Positions 28,015 to 37,636 of a stretch of 58,879 nucleotides of DNA are shown in pieces; within the stretch, counting starts at the first letter, position 1, and each line of letters begins with the position of its first letter. The notes under the pieces were generated by a model. It saw only the letters and a program-made list of their open reading frames with translations, did not search any database and was not told the DNA's origin. This stretch comes from CAVYHX01 sp963768415 (GTDB lineage Bacteria > Pseudomonadota > Gammaproteobacteria > UBA9214): assembly GCA_963768415.1 (NCBI GenBank), contig CAVYHX010000049.1, positions 1-58,879 of the forward strand. Reading direction: 5' to 3'. The translations under genes and the position numbers were made by a program.

Positions 28015-30159
28015 TCAGCTCAGCGTCGATCGGCTCAGCGTCGATCGGCTCAGCTTCGATGGCGGCCCGGCTTCGATCGGTTCAGATTCGCTCACCGCGT
28101 CTTCCCCGGGTATATTTCCTCCAGGCTCGGCGCCGTTACCGGATGCCAGGGCTACCGCATGCTCCAACAGTGCCTGCACGTCCAAATCGGGAGCGGGTCC
28201 ACCGCCGATTTGCCTGATGATTTGCGCCAGTGGTTCGAGCACCTGGCCCAGCAGCTCGCATACCGCTCCGTCAGGATCGACAGAACCATCCAGCACCTTG
28301 TTCAGCAGGCTTTCTATCGACCAGGAAAATTCCCCGGCGCGCATGGCACCGGCCATACGGCCGCTACCCTTCAACGTATGGAAACTGCGGCGCACTGCTT
28401 CCAGCGTATCCCTGTCAGCAGGATTATCCAGCCATGCAGGCACAGTCCTCGACAAGGCTTCAAGTTCTTCTGCGGCCTCTTCCAGGTATATTTCCACTAT
28501 CTCCGGATCTGCATCAGCTGACAGTACCGGCAGTTCATCCGCTTCAGTCTCAGGCACGGCGACATCTATATCCTGCGCAAGCTCCGTCTGCGTGTGACCT
28601 GAATCGGCAGCTCTCGCCCGAGTCCGGGCAGCACCCTTCGGTTCGTCAGGAATTGGCAGCTGACTCGACTGGTTGCTCACGCCATCTGCGCCGGCGCTGC
28701 TGTCGAGTTGATCATCTTCAACGTCAACGCTGATATTTTCCGTTTCGTCAGTGGCGCGGCGGGCAGGGCGGGTATATCCCAGTCTCTGCATGCTGCCTTC
28801 TGCAATCTCGAGCATCATCACGGCGGGAGTGCAGTCATCGCCAAGATGCTCCAAATAACAGTCGACACTGCTGATGGCGTCAGCCAGGTCATCGAGCTGA
28901 TCGCTCATCAGCGTACTGCGCTTGATCATCAGCTCATGGGTAATGAAATCCTCAACCTGCTCCAGTACGTCAGCGGCACGTTGCTGCCCCATGATCTGCA
29001 ATCCGCTCTGAACCTGACTCAGGAACCCCGGCACCGGGTCAAGCAGGAATTGATCGTCAGGTGACTTTACACAGTCATCCAGCGCGCTCTTTGCCAGCAT
29101 CATCAACTCAAGGACTTCCCTGATGACTTCACCATGCCGCTGTCGGCGATCAGCCTCTGCCTGTATAGCGCATGCCGACAGCTCGCTGTCACTGCCGGAT
29201 GCACAGTACTGCAGCTCATCGCGGAGTCCGCCCGGATGCTCTGTGCGCGCACCGGTATCCGCACCCGGCGGAAGGCACTCATCCAGTCGATATGTCGCCT
29301 TGATCAGGTCAACCCTGCCCTCATGGGCGCCCGCGCAGGCGAGCTGAAACAGCAGGCCACGGAATAATTCCTCAGGCAGCTGGTTTGAAACAGCGGCTTC
29401 ACCTCTGTCTGCAAGATATTTTATTTGCTGGTCAATTTGCCCGAACAGGCGTTTTATATCAGGTGAATCCTGCAGTACACCGGCGGACAATCCCTCAACA
29501 ACTCCCGCACCGATCCACCACAGGCGCGCAGCCGGCTCCCGGACAGCACCCGCCTGCAGGCGCTCCAGTACGCCCAGCAGGGATTGCAGACCGGCAGCAT
29601 CCGTTCCGGTCCGGAACCAGTCCAGCAGGCCGGTTTGAAACCGCAGACGCTCTTCGCGCGCTATTCTCCGAACATCTCCCCGGGACGCGGACGAACTCGG
29701 GTCGTATACTGACACGGGCACGGGCACAGATATGTCCGGCGTGAACACAGCACTGATGTTGACTGGCTGCGCACTGCGAATTGCCCGCAAGCTGTTCACC
29801 AGGGTTATCAGCAGCGCCGGATTTTCCCGAGCTCCCGCCTGCAGCCCTGCCAGATAATCGGGTAATTGCGCTAACGCCTGCTGCATCAAGTCCAGTGCGG
29901 CGGCCGGTTGCTCCAGCAGGTTCTGACGCAGCGCATCAATGACCTGCTCCATCTCCCGGGCGAGCAAATCAGCGGCCTGTACCTCGAGCATCTGCAATGG
30001 TCCGCACAATTGACCTAAATGAGCGGCACACTCATCCAGCAGTTCAGCGGCATCCGGATTCGCCTCGAAATCCAGGAGCAGCTTGCGCGCCTGTTTCAGG
30101 ACCTTGTCCAGCTCCAGGTAAACGCAGTTCCGGGCACTCTGATCTATCGCTTCCTGCAT
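28015..30159 (-). CDS. chpA: ChpA/PilL hybrid histidine kinase, N-terminal part (split by a frameshift)
   Basis: 714 residues: an N-terminal FimL-like helical region (about 1-470), then an acidic linker and an Hpt domain with His594 in SFHTLKGSGRM. After ESEPIEAGPP the frame breaks near 28072 inside a run of 15-bp repeats (CAGCGTCGATCGGCT at 28021 and 28036); one base change restores EAEPIDAEPIDAELIDIFVT and CRDLLQLVKDYLAVDT, joining it directly to the downstream part. The fused protein would be about 1735 residues, with three Hpt domains, fewer than the Pseudomonas aeruginosa homologue. Follows pilJ in the operon. Confidence 0.88.
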   Translation of the reverse strand: MQEAIDQSARNCVYLELDKVLKQARKLLLDFEANPDAAELLDECAAHLGQLCGPLQMLEVQAADLLAREMEQVIDALRQNLLEQPAAALDLMQQALAQLPDYLAGLQAGARENPALLITLVNSLRAIRSAQPVNISAVFTPDISVPVPVSVYDPSSSASRGDVRRIAREERLRFQTGLLDWFRTGTDAAGLQSLLGVLERLQAGAVREPAARLWWIGAGVVEGLSAGVLQDSPDIKRLFGQIDQQIKYLADRGEAAVSNQLPEELFRGLLFQLACAGAHEGRVDLIKATYRLDECLPPGADTGARTEHPGGLRDELQYCASGSDSELSACAIQAEADRRQRHGEVIREVLELMMLAKSALDDCVKSPDDQFLLDPVPGFLSQVQSGLQIMGQQRAADVLEQVEDFITHELMIKRSTLMSDQLDDLADAISSVDCYLEHLGDDCTPAVMMLEIAEGSMQRLGYTRPARRATDETENISVDVEDDQLDSSAGADGVSNQSSQLPIPDEPKGAARTRARAADSGHTQTELAQDIDVAVPETEADELPVLSADADPEIVEIYLEEAAEELEALSRTVPAWLDNPADRDTLEAVRRSFHTLKGSGRMAGAMRAGEFSWSIESLLNKVLDGSVDPDGAVCELLGQVLEPLAQIIRQIGGGPAPDLDVQALLEHAVALASGNGAEPGGNIPGEDAVSESEPIEAGPPSKLSRSTLSRSTLS

Positions 30160-30214
30160 GCTTGCTATTCCTGGCGCAACCTGTGGATATCAGGATTGTC
30201 TTCGGGCGGCCCGG

Positions 30215-32224
30215 TTAGGGCAGCTTGAAACCGGCAACGGATTTATCAAGATCATGTGCGAGCCGGGCAAGATTTCCGATCGACAGTGATGTCTGCTTGG
30301 TGCCGGACACCGCCTGATCCGTGATCTCCTGGATGCCATTCATGCTTGTCGAAATCGCAGCCGCACTACTGGCCTGTTGACGTGACGAAGACGAAATATT
30401 CATGATCAGTTCAGCAAGCTGGTTGGATACCCGCTCGATTTCCTCCAGGGCATCGCCTGCCGCTTCTGTTACCTCGGCCCCCTTTACCACACCTGCCGTA
30501 CTCTTCTCCATCGAGATTACGGCTTCATGCGTGTCCGCCTGAATGGTTTTCACCAGCGTTTCGATCTGGCGGGTTGCATTGGCAGAACGTTCGGCGAGGC
30601 GCTGCACTTCATCCGCCACAACAGCAAACCCGCGACCTGCTTCACCGGCCATGGCCGCCTGGATCGATGCATTCAGCGCCAGGATATTTGTCTGTTCGGC
30701 AATATCATTTATCAGCTCGACTATATCGCCGATTTCCTGCGAACTCTCTCCCAATCGTTTAATACGTTTCGACGTCCCCTGAATATGCTCGCGAATAGTA
30801 TCCATCCCCTCCACTGTGCGGTGCACTGCCTGCCCGCCCTTGCGTGCGATTTCAACCGCGCTCATCGCGACCTTGGAGGATTCATCCGCATTGGTTGATA
30901 CTTCCTCCATCGAGGACGACATCTGGTTAATAGCTTCAACTGCACCCGAGATGTCACGCGACTGCTGCTCACTCGCAGTATTCAGCTGACTGGCGATAAC
31001 CTCGGTTTCCTGCATCGATGCAGACAGCTGCGTAGATGTATCGTTGATTGTCCTGACCAGGCCACGCAATGAGTCAACCGTAACATTGATGGAGTCCGCA
31101 ATCGCTCCGGTAAAGCCCTCATCAACTGTTGTATGCACAGTCAAATCACCATCCGCGAGATCACCCATTTCATTGATCAGACGCATGATTACATCCTGAG
31201 TCCGGCTGTTTTCCTCCTCGACAACCCGGTTGCGCTGCTTCTGGCTGCGCAACATCTCGAAGCCGATCCATAACAGGAAAAATAACCCCGCAGCACCCAT
31301 ATAGTAGGCCAGCTGCGTATTCACAATGCGCCTGTCCGATGCGTCCTCGATCAGGGTTTTCAGCGCGTCCACCGAAGTAAACAGGGTTTCACTCCGGGAA
31401 CTGATTTCCTTGGCTGCCGCCTGAATGGACATCAGTTCTTCGGAATTCTCGGCAATAGAGCCGACATGATCACTGATGCGATTAAAGAGCATGGCAATTT
31501 TCTGAACCTTCGCCTTGACTCCCCCGCCCTGCAGCGCAGTGATCCCGCCGGTCCCGCGCATGAATCCGTCGAGGATCTTGCCGAACTCCCTGGTATCTTC
31601 CGCGAATACAACCGCAGCGGACTCAACTCCTTCACCGGTCATAATGCGGCTGATACTGTTCACGATACGCTGTGCCAGCACCGCCTGCCGGCTTGCCAGA
31701 CTGACCTGCCTGGCGCTGGCCCCTTTCTCCACAAGGATGTCGACAACACCCTGGGTATGCTCCATCAGTTGCGGCATGATCTGATTCATGACACTGGCCG
31801 CTTCCGCGAGCGAAATGATCAGGATTTCTCCATCCAGCAATTCATCGATGCTGCTGCGAAAACCGGTCCAGTGATTATCCAGATCGGCCAACGCCCTGGT
31901 AATCGATTCGTCAGGAATACCAGCGCCCATATCCGGATCGGAGACCTGCGCCTGCAACAGGCTCGAAAATCGTTCGCTTGAGCTCTTCATCTCCCTGAAG
32001 GCAGCTGTGTCGCCGGTTGCTGCAGCCAGCGCATACTTTGCTATGCGTTGTGACAACACCAGCTGTTCCGCTGTGTCGGCCAGTCTGACCTGGTCCCGAC
32101 CAGCCTGTTTGCCCACGTGCGCGAACACCCACATCATTGCGCAGACAACACATAGCAAGGCGGCAACCAGAACCTTGACCCGGTTGCCGAATCCCAGCAT
32201 TTTTACATCAAGCATTTCTTTCAT
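30215..32224 (-). CDS. pilJ: PilJ, methyl-accepting chemotaxis protein of the pilus chemosensory system
   Basis: 669 residues: TM1 at about 17-37, a periplasmic four-helix region with two PilJ-type repeats (AEQLVLSQRIAKYALAAAT and SRQAVLAQRIVNSISRIM), TM2 at about 304-323, HAMP-like linker, and a C-terminal signalling domain whose hairpin tip is QTNILALNASIQAAMAGEAG (about 511-530). It senses pilus or surface signals and drives ChpA. No pilK methyltransferase or chpB methylesterase is present beside it, so adaptation may be absent or supplied elsewhere. Confidence 0.94.
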   Translation of the reverse strand: MKEMLDVKMLGFGNRVKVLVAALLCVVCAMMWVFAHVGKQAGRDQVRLADTAEQLVLSQRIAKYALAAATGDTAAFREMKSSSERFSSLLQAQVSDPDMGAGIPDESITRALADLDNHWTGFRSSIDELLDGEILIISLAEAASVMNQIMPQLMEHTQGVVDILVEKGASARQVSLASRQAVLAQRIVNSISRIMTGEGVESAAVVFAEDTREFGKILDGFMRGTGGITALQGGGVKAKVQKIAMLFNRISDHVGSIAENSEELMSIQAAAKEISSRSETLFTSVDALKTLIEDASDRRIVNTQLAYYMGAAGLFFLLWIGFEMLRSQKQRNRVVEEENSRTQDVIMRLINEMGDLADGDLTVHTTVDEGFTGAIADSINVTVDSLRGLVRTINDTSTQLSASMQETEVIASQLNTASEQQSRDISGAVEAINQMSSSMEEVSTNADESSKVAMSAVEIARKGGQAVHRTVEGMDTIREHIQGTSKRIKRLGESSQEIGDIVELINDIAEQTNILALNASIQAAMAGEAGRGFAVVADEVQRLAERSANATRQIETLVKTIQADTHEAVISMEKSTAGVVKGAEVTEAAGDALEEIERVSNQLAELIMNISSSSRQQASSAAAISTSMNGIQEITDQAVSGTKQTSLSIGNLARLAHDLDKSVAGFKLP

Positions 32225-32295
32225 GGTCCGTCTCCCGACCTGTTAAACCAGTAATTCCTGAAAATATTCCTGTCCGTACCGGCCGGTATTGCCGG

Positions 32296-32832
32296 TTACA
32301 CGGCCACCTGCAAAAATCCTGCCGCCTGTGTCAGTGCGGATATACTGAATACGCCCCAGCATTGCCTGTCCTTGCTGTAGCCGTGACTCACATACGGGTG
32401 CAGAAAGGCATCAACGGCAATCCCTGATTCGACAATGTCGGTTTCAGTGAAATACTTGATGCCGAGGACTTCATCAACGAGAAGCCCGGAGAAAACATCG
32501 TTCTGCCTGATTACCAGTACACGGCTCTTCTGTGTCAGAGGCGCAGTTTTGCCATGCAAACATGACTGCAGGTCTATCACCGGCAACAGGCTTCCGCGCA
32601 TGTTGGCGATGCCCAGCAACCAGGATTGTGTACGTGGTACCCGTGTTATTTCCGGGTAATCGATAACTTCCAGGACTTCGCCCAATGCAGCAACCAGCTT
32701 GCTGCTGCCGATACGAAAGGCGATTCCGGACCATACATTGGCCGCCTCCGGCTGCCGCTGCAGTGCGGCTGTACATTCCTGGCATGCCGCCTCGATGGCT
32801 TTCAGAATTGTTACAGGGTCACGCGGGGACAT
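32296..32832 (-). CDS. pilI: PilI, CheW-like coupling protein
   Basis: 178 residues with a CheW domain: GIAFRIGSSKLVAALGEVLE, WLLGIANMRGSLLPVIDL and GLLVDEVLGIKYF. It couples the receptor PilJ to the kinase ChpA at the pole. The ATG at 32832 follows the pilH stop by 8 bases, with no obvious binding site, suggesting coupled translation. Confidence 0.93.
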   Translation of the reverse strand: MSPRDPVTILKAIEAACQECTAALQRQPEAANVWSGIAFRIGSSKLVAALGEVLEVIDYPEITRVPRTQSWLLGIANMRGSLLPVIDLQSCLHGKTAPLTQKSRVLVIRQNDVFSGLLVDEVLGIKYFTETDIVESGIAVDAFLHPYVSHGYSKDRQCWGVFSISALTQAAGFLQVAV

Positions 32833-32840
32833 GGGAAAAA

Positions 32841-33212
32841 TCAGCGCCAGGTATCGAGTGTGTCGTTTATCAGTTCAACCAGGGAGCTTTCCTTGACCGG
32901 CTTGGTCAGATAGCTGCTTGCACCCTGGCGCATACCCCACACACGATCCACCTCCTGATTCTTTCGTGTCACGATAATGACGGGTATTCTCGATGTTTCA
33001 GGATCGGAGGTCAGTTCCCGGGTGGCCTGAAATCCATTCAGCCCGGGCATTACCACGTCCATGAGGATAAGGTCGGGCTTTTCACGCCGCGCCGCTACAA
33101 TACCCTCATCTGCATTCGACGCCGTCAGTGTGCAGAAGCCGTTTTTCTCGAGCATCTTCTTCAGTTGAAAAGTGTCAGTTGGCGAGTCATCAACAATCAT
33201 AATATTCGTCAT
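32841..33212 (-). CDS. pilH: PilH, single-domain response regulator
   Basis: About 123 residues. The ATG at 33212 is preferred over the one at 33227 because GAGGGG lies seven bases before it and the product then starts MTNIMIVDDSPTDTFQLKKM. Receiver features: acidic DD pocket, phosphoacceptor Asp in LILMDVVMPGLNG, Thr in VIIVTRKNQ and Lys in YLTKPVKES. In Pseudomonas PilH acts opposite to PilG, favouring retraction or acting as a phosphate sink. Confidence 0.93.
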   Translation of the reverse strand: MTNIMIVDDSPTDTFQLKKMLEKNGFCTLTASNADEGIVAARREKPDLILMDVVMPGLNGFQATRELTSDPETSRIPVIIVTRKNQEVDRVWGMRQGASSYLTKPVKESSLVELINDTLDTWR

Positions 33213-33246
33213 CAGCGTGCCCCTCATGGAATGAGCTGTCTATCAG

Positions 33247-33720
33247 TCAATCGTTAACCGGTTCCAGATCAACCACGGTCCTGTTTTCTGCAATCACATG
33301 CAGCAATTCATCGCGGGTGAATGGCTTGGTGATGTAAGCATGCGATCCCACGATTCGACCGCGCGCGCGGTCGAACAGCCCGTCCTTGCTGGACAGCATT
33401 ACAACAGGTGTCTGACGAAAAACACGGTGGTGCTTGATCAGTGCGCAGGTCTGGTAGCCATCCAGGCGAGGCATCATGATATCCAGGAAGATCAGGTCCG
33501 GCCGGTGGTCGGCAATCTTGCTGAGCGCCTCGAATCCGTCAATTGCAGTGATCACGCCAAACCCCTCCCGGGTGAGGAGCGCTTCCACACTGCGCCTGAT
33601 CGTCTTGCTGTCATCGATCACCATGATCGTATAGTTACCGGCGACTGCCGTATCGGTGCCGGCTGCCGCATCCACGCCAGCTTCGGGACCCCTTTGACCA
33701 GTTGACATACTGCCGCGCAT
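33247..33720 (-). CDS. pilG: PilG, single-domain response regulator
   Basis: 157 residues: about 28 residues of disordered N-terminus then a receiver domain beginning NYTIMVIDDSKTIRRSVEAL, with phosphoacceptor Asp in LIFLDIMMPRLDG, and Lys in YITKPFTRDELL. PilG promotes pilus extension and cAMP synthesis. First gene of the pilGHIJ-chpA-chpC operon. Start could be 33720 or the ATG at 33708; AGGGAAT precedes the first. The 232-bp region upstream is shared with the divergent gshB and is AT-rich at 33728-33765. Confidence 0.93.
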   Translation of the reverse strand: MRGSMSTGQRGPEAGVDAAAGTDTAVAGNYTIMVIDDSKTIRRSVEALLTREGFGVITAIDGFEALSKIADHRPDLIFLDIMMPRLDGYQTCALIKHHRVFRQTPVVMLSSKDGLFDRARGRIVGSHAYITKPFTRDELLHVIAENRTVVDLEPVND

Positions 33721-33952
33721 AGCATTCCCTATATAACTGTTTTTAATGATAAATTAATTTATATTCCGACCCGGTCAGCGACCGCGCGCCGCACCGCCCG
33801 GACGCTGGTTACGCGGCCGGGGCGAATTAACTTAGTATTGGCGATCAGCTACATGGATTTATCGTCAAACGAGCGGCAAACCTTGAGACAAACCAGCCCG
33901 GGATCGTCTAAATGACGGGTCCATCACGCTGCCCTGAAAAAACAGGAACTCT

Positions 33953-34909
33953 ATGACTATCAAACTAGGCGTGCTCATGGACCCGATCGGGTCCATCAAA
34001 TTCCACAAGGACAGTACGCTGGCCATGCTGCTGGCCGCACAAAAGCGCGGCTGGGAGCTTTTTTACATGGAACAGGCCGATCTGTTTCTGCGCGACAATC
34101 GCTGCCATGCACGTCTCTGCCAGCTCCAGGTCAGGGAGGATCCGGAGAACTGGTTCAGCCTGTCCGGTCAGCGAACCATTCCCCTGAGTGACCTCGATGT
34201 CCTGCTGATGCGCAAAGACCCGCCGGTCGACATGGAGTTTATGTATACAACCTTTTTACTGGAACTCGCGGAGGCGCAAGGATTGCTGGTGGTCAACAAG
34301 CCATCCGGACTGCGTGACGCCAGTGAAAAGCTGTATACCGCCTGGTTCCCGCAATGCTGTCCACCGACGCTTGTCAGCCGCGATATGCAACTGCTGAAAA
34401 CATTTGTCGACGAGCACGGGGACATTATCGTTAAACCGCTTAACGGCATGGGTGGTGCTTCTGTTTTCAGGGTGCTGCGGGATGACCCGAACCGGAGCGT
34501 GATCCTCGAGACCATCACTGACTACGGCAGGCAGACTGCCATGGCGCAACGCTTCATACCGGAGATCACCCAGGGTGACAAGCGCATTCTGATGATAGAC
34601 GGAAAGCCGGTGCCACATGCCCTGGCGCGCATCCCGGCAGCGGGGGAAACCCGCGGCAACCTGGCCGCCGGCGGTACCGGCAAGGGTGTGGATCTGAGCG
34701 AGCGCGATCTGTGGATCTGTGCACAGGTAGGACCGGCACTGCGTGAACAGGGCCTGCTGTTCGTGGGGCTTGACGTTATCGGCGCCTACTTGACCGAAAT
34801 CAATGTCACCAGCCCGACCTGTATCCGCGAACTGGATAACCTTTACGGCACGGATATCGCCGGCGAGTTGATGGATGCCATTGCATCCCGGCTCGCTGCA
34901 GCGCCGTGA
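33953..34909 (+). CDS. gshB: Glutathione synthetase
   Basis: 318 residues, ATP-grasp fold. Starts MTIKLGVLMDPIGSIKFHKD with the family's MDPI.SI..KDST motif; MRKDPPVDMEF, VVNKPSGLRDASEKLYTAWF, IIVKPLNGMGGASVFRV (ATP binding) and GLDVIGAYLTEINVTSPTC follow. Joins gamma-glutamylcysteine with glycine. Divergent from pilG, as in Pseudomonas. Confidence 0.96.
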   Translation: MTIKLGVLMDPIGSIKFHKDSTLAMLLAAQKRGWELFYMEQADLFLRDNRCHARLCQLQVREDPENWFSLSGQRTIPLSDLDVLLMRKDPPVDMEFMYTTFLLELAEAQGLLVVNKPSGLRDASEKLYTAWFPQCCPPTLVSRDMQLLKTFVDEHGDIIVKPLNGMGGASVFRVLRDDPNRSVILETITDYGRQTAMAQRFIPEITQGDKRILMIDGKPVPHALARIPAAGETRGNLAAGGTGKGVDLSERDLWICAQVGPALREQGLLFVGLDVIGAYLTEINVTSPTCIRELDNLYGTDIAGELMDAIASRLAAAP

Positions 34910-35050
34910 ACCCCTGGTCCCGCACATCCGCCGGCCTGTATGGCAACCGGGCAGCGCCTGCTGCAGGCCTGAAAGCGCGCGATTCCGACAGAAAGTAACC
35001 GGCTTTTCCGGCATAATTTCCGGACACACCTGCATATCCTGGTTTCCTGC

Positions 35051-35491
35051 ATGACTACCGGCCGGGTGGTCCCGGCCAGGGAGACCGGATTGGGTTGCCG
35101 TATACTCGCGCTGACAACGCTGGCGCTCGCCTGCTGCAGCATGACTGCTGCCGCTGAAAGGCTGTTTCAATGGCGGGATGACGCCGGACAATTGCATTTC
35201 AGCGATGTCCGGCCAGCCGGACAGCCGGCTCTGGAGAGTGAGGTGAAATACGCCAGTCCATCCCGCAGGAAACCCGGCCACCTGCGACCCGGCGAACTGG
35301 AAATACTGCAGTCGATGGCACAACGTGCCAGCCGGCAATCCCGAAAATCACGCATTGAGCGGCAAGAGAATGACAGGCTGGTCAACGAAAAGCGTACGGC
35401 TTGCAGGAATGACCGGGACCAGCTGCATACGACCCGGAACCGCGAGGCGCGCAAGCGTTATACACAAAAGTTGCGCAAAAACTGCTGGTAA
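35051..35491 (+). CDS. Secreted DUF4124-domain protein
   Basis: 146 residues. Hydrophobic signal at about 16-35 (CRILALTTLALACCSMTAAA), then the DUF4124 core LFQWRDDAGQLHFSDVRPAG, then a basic, Arg/Lys/Gln-rich tail likely to form a coiled coil (ELEILQSMAQRASRQSRKSR). DUF4124 proteins are exported, small and of unknown role in gammaproteobacteria. Position between gshB and tonB3 suggests cell-envelope function. A second DUF4124 protein is at 51.5 kb. Confidence 0.7.
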   Translation: MTTGRVVPARETGLGCRILALTTLALACCSMTAAAERLFQWRDDAGQLHFSDVRPAGQPALESEVKYASPSRRKPGHLRPGELEILQSMAQRASRQSRKSRIERQENDRLVNEKRTACRNDRDQLHTTRNREARKRYTQKLRKNCW

Positions 35492-35640
35492 GGTGGAGAG
35501 ATGCTGCACGGACTCCATTCAGGGTCACCGCGGCCGGCACACAGCAGGGTGCTGTGCGCATGTTAACAGCGGCGCTGCTGTCTGGTATCTTCTGCAGCAG
35601 GATCTCCGGCAGTGCTGCCGCGCAGGCGGCTAAACAACAC

Positions 35641-36489
35641 ATGATTGATCATACCCTGGAAAACAGCTCTGTAACGCCGACTGATCGACTGGCGATGACG
35701 CTGTTTTTTGCCGGCGCCTTCCACGCTATTGTCATTCTCGGCATCACCTTCGGCATGCACGATGACCCGCCGCCCGAAGACCAGCTGCCGACCCTGGATA
35801 TTACTGTTGCAAACCGCCGTACGCCGCCGCCGGATGAAGCGGATTATCTGGCCCAGACCAGCCAGGATGGTGGTGGTAATGTGTCCGAGAAGGTCAAACC
35901 GGTGCAGGCCATTCCGGAGCAGGCGCCGGTCGTTGTTCCGCAACAACCCAAACCCTCGGTCACCGAGGTGGTCACGGCAGAGACCGCGCCCACCCTGATT
36001 CAGCAGGAAGAACAGGAATCACCCGACACGGAACCCATAAATGTGACCGCGGCCAGGCTGATCGAGCGCAGCATGGAGATGGTCAATCTCAGTGAGCAGC
36101 TGAGCGAATCCATGCAGGCATATGCCCGGCGACCGCGCCAGGTTTTTGTGTCGGCGCGCACGCGCGAGTACAAGTACTCGAACTATATGCGGGAATGGGT
36201 GAAAAAGGTGGAGCGGGTTGGAAACCTGAACTATCCGGACGAGGCGCGGCGCGAAGGCCTGTCCGGCAAGCTGCGGATGGATGTGACCCTGAATGCGGAC
36301 GGGACTGTACGCAATATCAGCATATCGCAACCTTCCGGTCACCCGGTCCTCGACGAAGCGGCCCGGCGCATCGTCAACCAGGCAGCGCCTTTCGCCCCCT
36401 TCCCGCCCGAAATCCTCAAGGATGCCGACATGTTGCATATCACACGCACCTGGGTGTTTTCAACCACGCATCACCTGCAAAGTCACTAG
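35641..36489 (+). CDS. tonB3: TonB-family protein of the pilus cluster (TonB3-like)
   Basis: 282 residues from the ATG at 35641 (the frame is open to 35554). N-terminal signal-anchor LAMTLFFAGAFHAIVILGIT, a Pro-rich periplasmic stretch, a helical region RLIERSMEMVNLSEQLSESM, and a C-terminal TonB domain with VGNLNYPDEARREGLSGKLR and VTLNADGTVRNISISQPSGH. In Pseudomonas the gene at this position (gshB-tonB3-yqgE) affects twitching and pilus assembly. No receptor or ExbBD is adjacent. Confidence 0.82.
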   Translation: MIDHTLENSSVTPTDRLAMTLFFAGAFHAIVILGITFGMHDDPPPEDQLPTLDITVANRRTPPPDEADYLAQTSQDGGGNVSEKVKPVQAIPEQAPVVVPQQPKPSVTEVVTAETAPTLIQQEEQESPDTEPINVTAARLIERSMEMVNLSEQLSESMQAYARRPRQVFVSARTREYKYSNYMREWVKKVERVGNLNYPDEARREGLSGKLRMDVTLNADGTVRNISISQPSGHPVLDEAARRIVNQAAPFAPFPPEILKDADMLHITRTWVFSTTHHLQSH

Positions 36490-36610
36490 TCTGCTGCCTG
36501 CACCCGGCCGGCAGCGGGTCCCGGGTAACCATCCGGTGCACCCTGCCGGCCGGTATTTTTGCCGGAAGCCGCTGATCTGACTTGCTCGCGTGCGGAGTGT
36601 GCCTGATACT

Positions 36611-37180
36611 ATGACCATGAGTACGGCAACCTCATTGAGTAATCATTTCCTGATCGCGATGCCATCCCTGTCTGATCCGAATTTTCACCACACCACCACC
36701 TATCTGTGCGAACACAATAACGAGGGGGCGCTGGGTATTGTCATCAATCGCCCAACGGAAACCCGGCTCGCTGATATTCTTGATCACATGGATATCAAAA
36801 CGGACCTGGAGGCGGTCGCCATGCAGCCGGTCTATATGGGTGGACCGGTGCAGAACGACCGGGGGTTCGTCCTGCATGAACCCGTCGGCAACTGGGAGGC
36901 AACACTGCAGGTCACCGACAGCATCGGCCTGACCTCGTCGCGCGACATACTGGAGGCCATCGCGCAGGGCAGCGGCCCGGAACATGCGCTGATCTCGCTG
37001 GGATATGCCGGCTGGGGCGCCGGGCAGCTGGAAGAAGAACTTGCCGCCAATGCCTGGCTGAACGGTCCGGCAAGCAGCAAGGTAGTATTCGAGACCCCCA
37101 GCGAACAGCGCTGGACCGCCGCTGCCGCCTTGATCGGCGTTGACCTGAACCTGCTCTCCGGGGACGCCGGTCATGCATGA
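36611..37180 (+). CDS. yqgE: YqgE/AlgH family protein
   Basis: About 189 residues from ATG 36611 (ATG 36617 and GTG 36590 are alternatives). UPF0301 signature: LSNHFLIAMPSLSDPNFHHT, YLCEHNNEGALGIVINRPTE, VYMGGPVQNDRGFVLHEP and GYAGWGAGQLEEELAANAWL. The family has no established biochemical role (AlgH was named for alginate regulation). Lies directly before ruvX as in most gammaproteobacteria. Confidence 0.92.
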   Translation: MTMSTATSLSNHFLIAMPSLSDPNFHHTTTYLCEHNNEGALGIVINRPTETRLADILDHMDIKTDLEAVAMQPVYMGGPVQNDRGFVLHEPVGNWEATLQVTDSIGLTSSRDILEAIAQGSGPEHALISLGYAGWGAGQLEEELAANAWLNGPASSKVVFETPSEQRWTAAAALIGVDLNLLSGDAGHA

Positions 37181-37198
37181 TCCCGCGACATTGCCAGC

Positions 37199-37636
37199 GT
37201 GCCGGGGGGTAGACAGATAGCCTTGCAGACCCTGCTTGGATTTGATTTCGGGCTGCAGCGAGTTGGTATTGCCGTTGGACAGATAATATCGGGTACGGCA
37301 TCGGCGCTGTGCACGCTCACGGCGCGCAACGGAAAACCAGACTGGGAATCGATTACCGGATTGATTGAAAACTGGCGGCCGGATGCCCTGGTCGTCGGCC
37401 TGCCCCTGCATGCTGATGGCAGCGACTCCAGCATGACAACTGCAGCACGCGCCTTTGTGCAGCAGCTGGAGGAACGCTACCATCTGCCGGTCTACACGAT
37501 GGACGAACGACTCAGCTCACACGCGGCCGCTGCACTGGTACGCACCGAGAAAGCGGCGAAAAAGAAAGGCATTGATGCCATAGCCGCGGGAATAATTCTG
37601 GAAAACTGGCTGGCGGCAAGGAATAACAATGGCTGA
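37199..37636 (+). CDS. ruvX: RuvX/YqgF, putative pre-16S rRNA nuclease
   Basis: 145 residues or fewer: GTG at 37199, or TTG at 37223 just before LQTLLGFDFGLQRVGIAVGQ; neither has a convincing binding site at ideal spacing. RNase H-like fold residues: D in GFDFG, E in MDERLSS and D in KGIDAIAAGIILE. Implicated in 16S rRNA 5' maturation. Overlaps pyrR by 8 bases. Confidence 0.9.
   Translation: MPGGRQIALQTLLGFDFGLQRVGIAVGQIISGTASALCTLTARNGKPDWESITGLIENWRPDALVVGLPLHADGSDSSMTTAARAFVQQLEERYHLPVYTMDERLSSHAAAALVRTEKAAKKKGIDAIAAGIILENWLAARNNNG

Noticed and set aside
34256..35338. 360-codon minus-strand frame opposite gshB and the DUF4124 gene
   Set aside because: Both plus-strand genes are conserved; the antisense translation has no recognisable domain or start signal.
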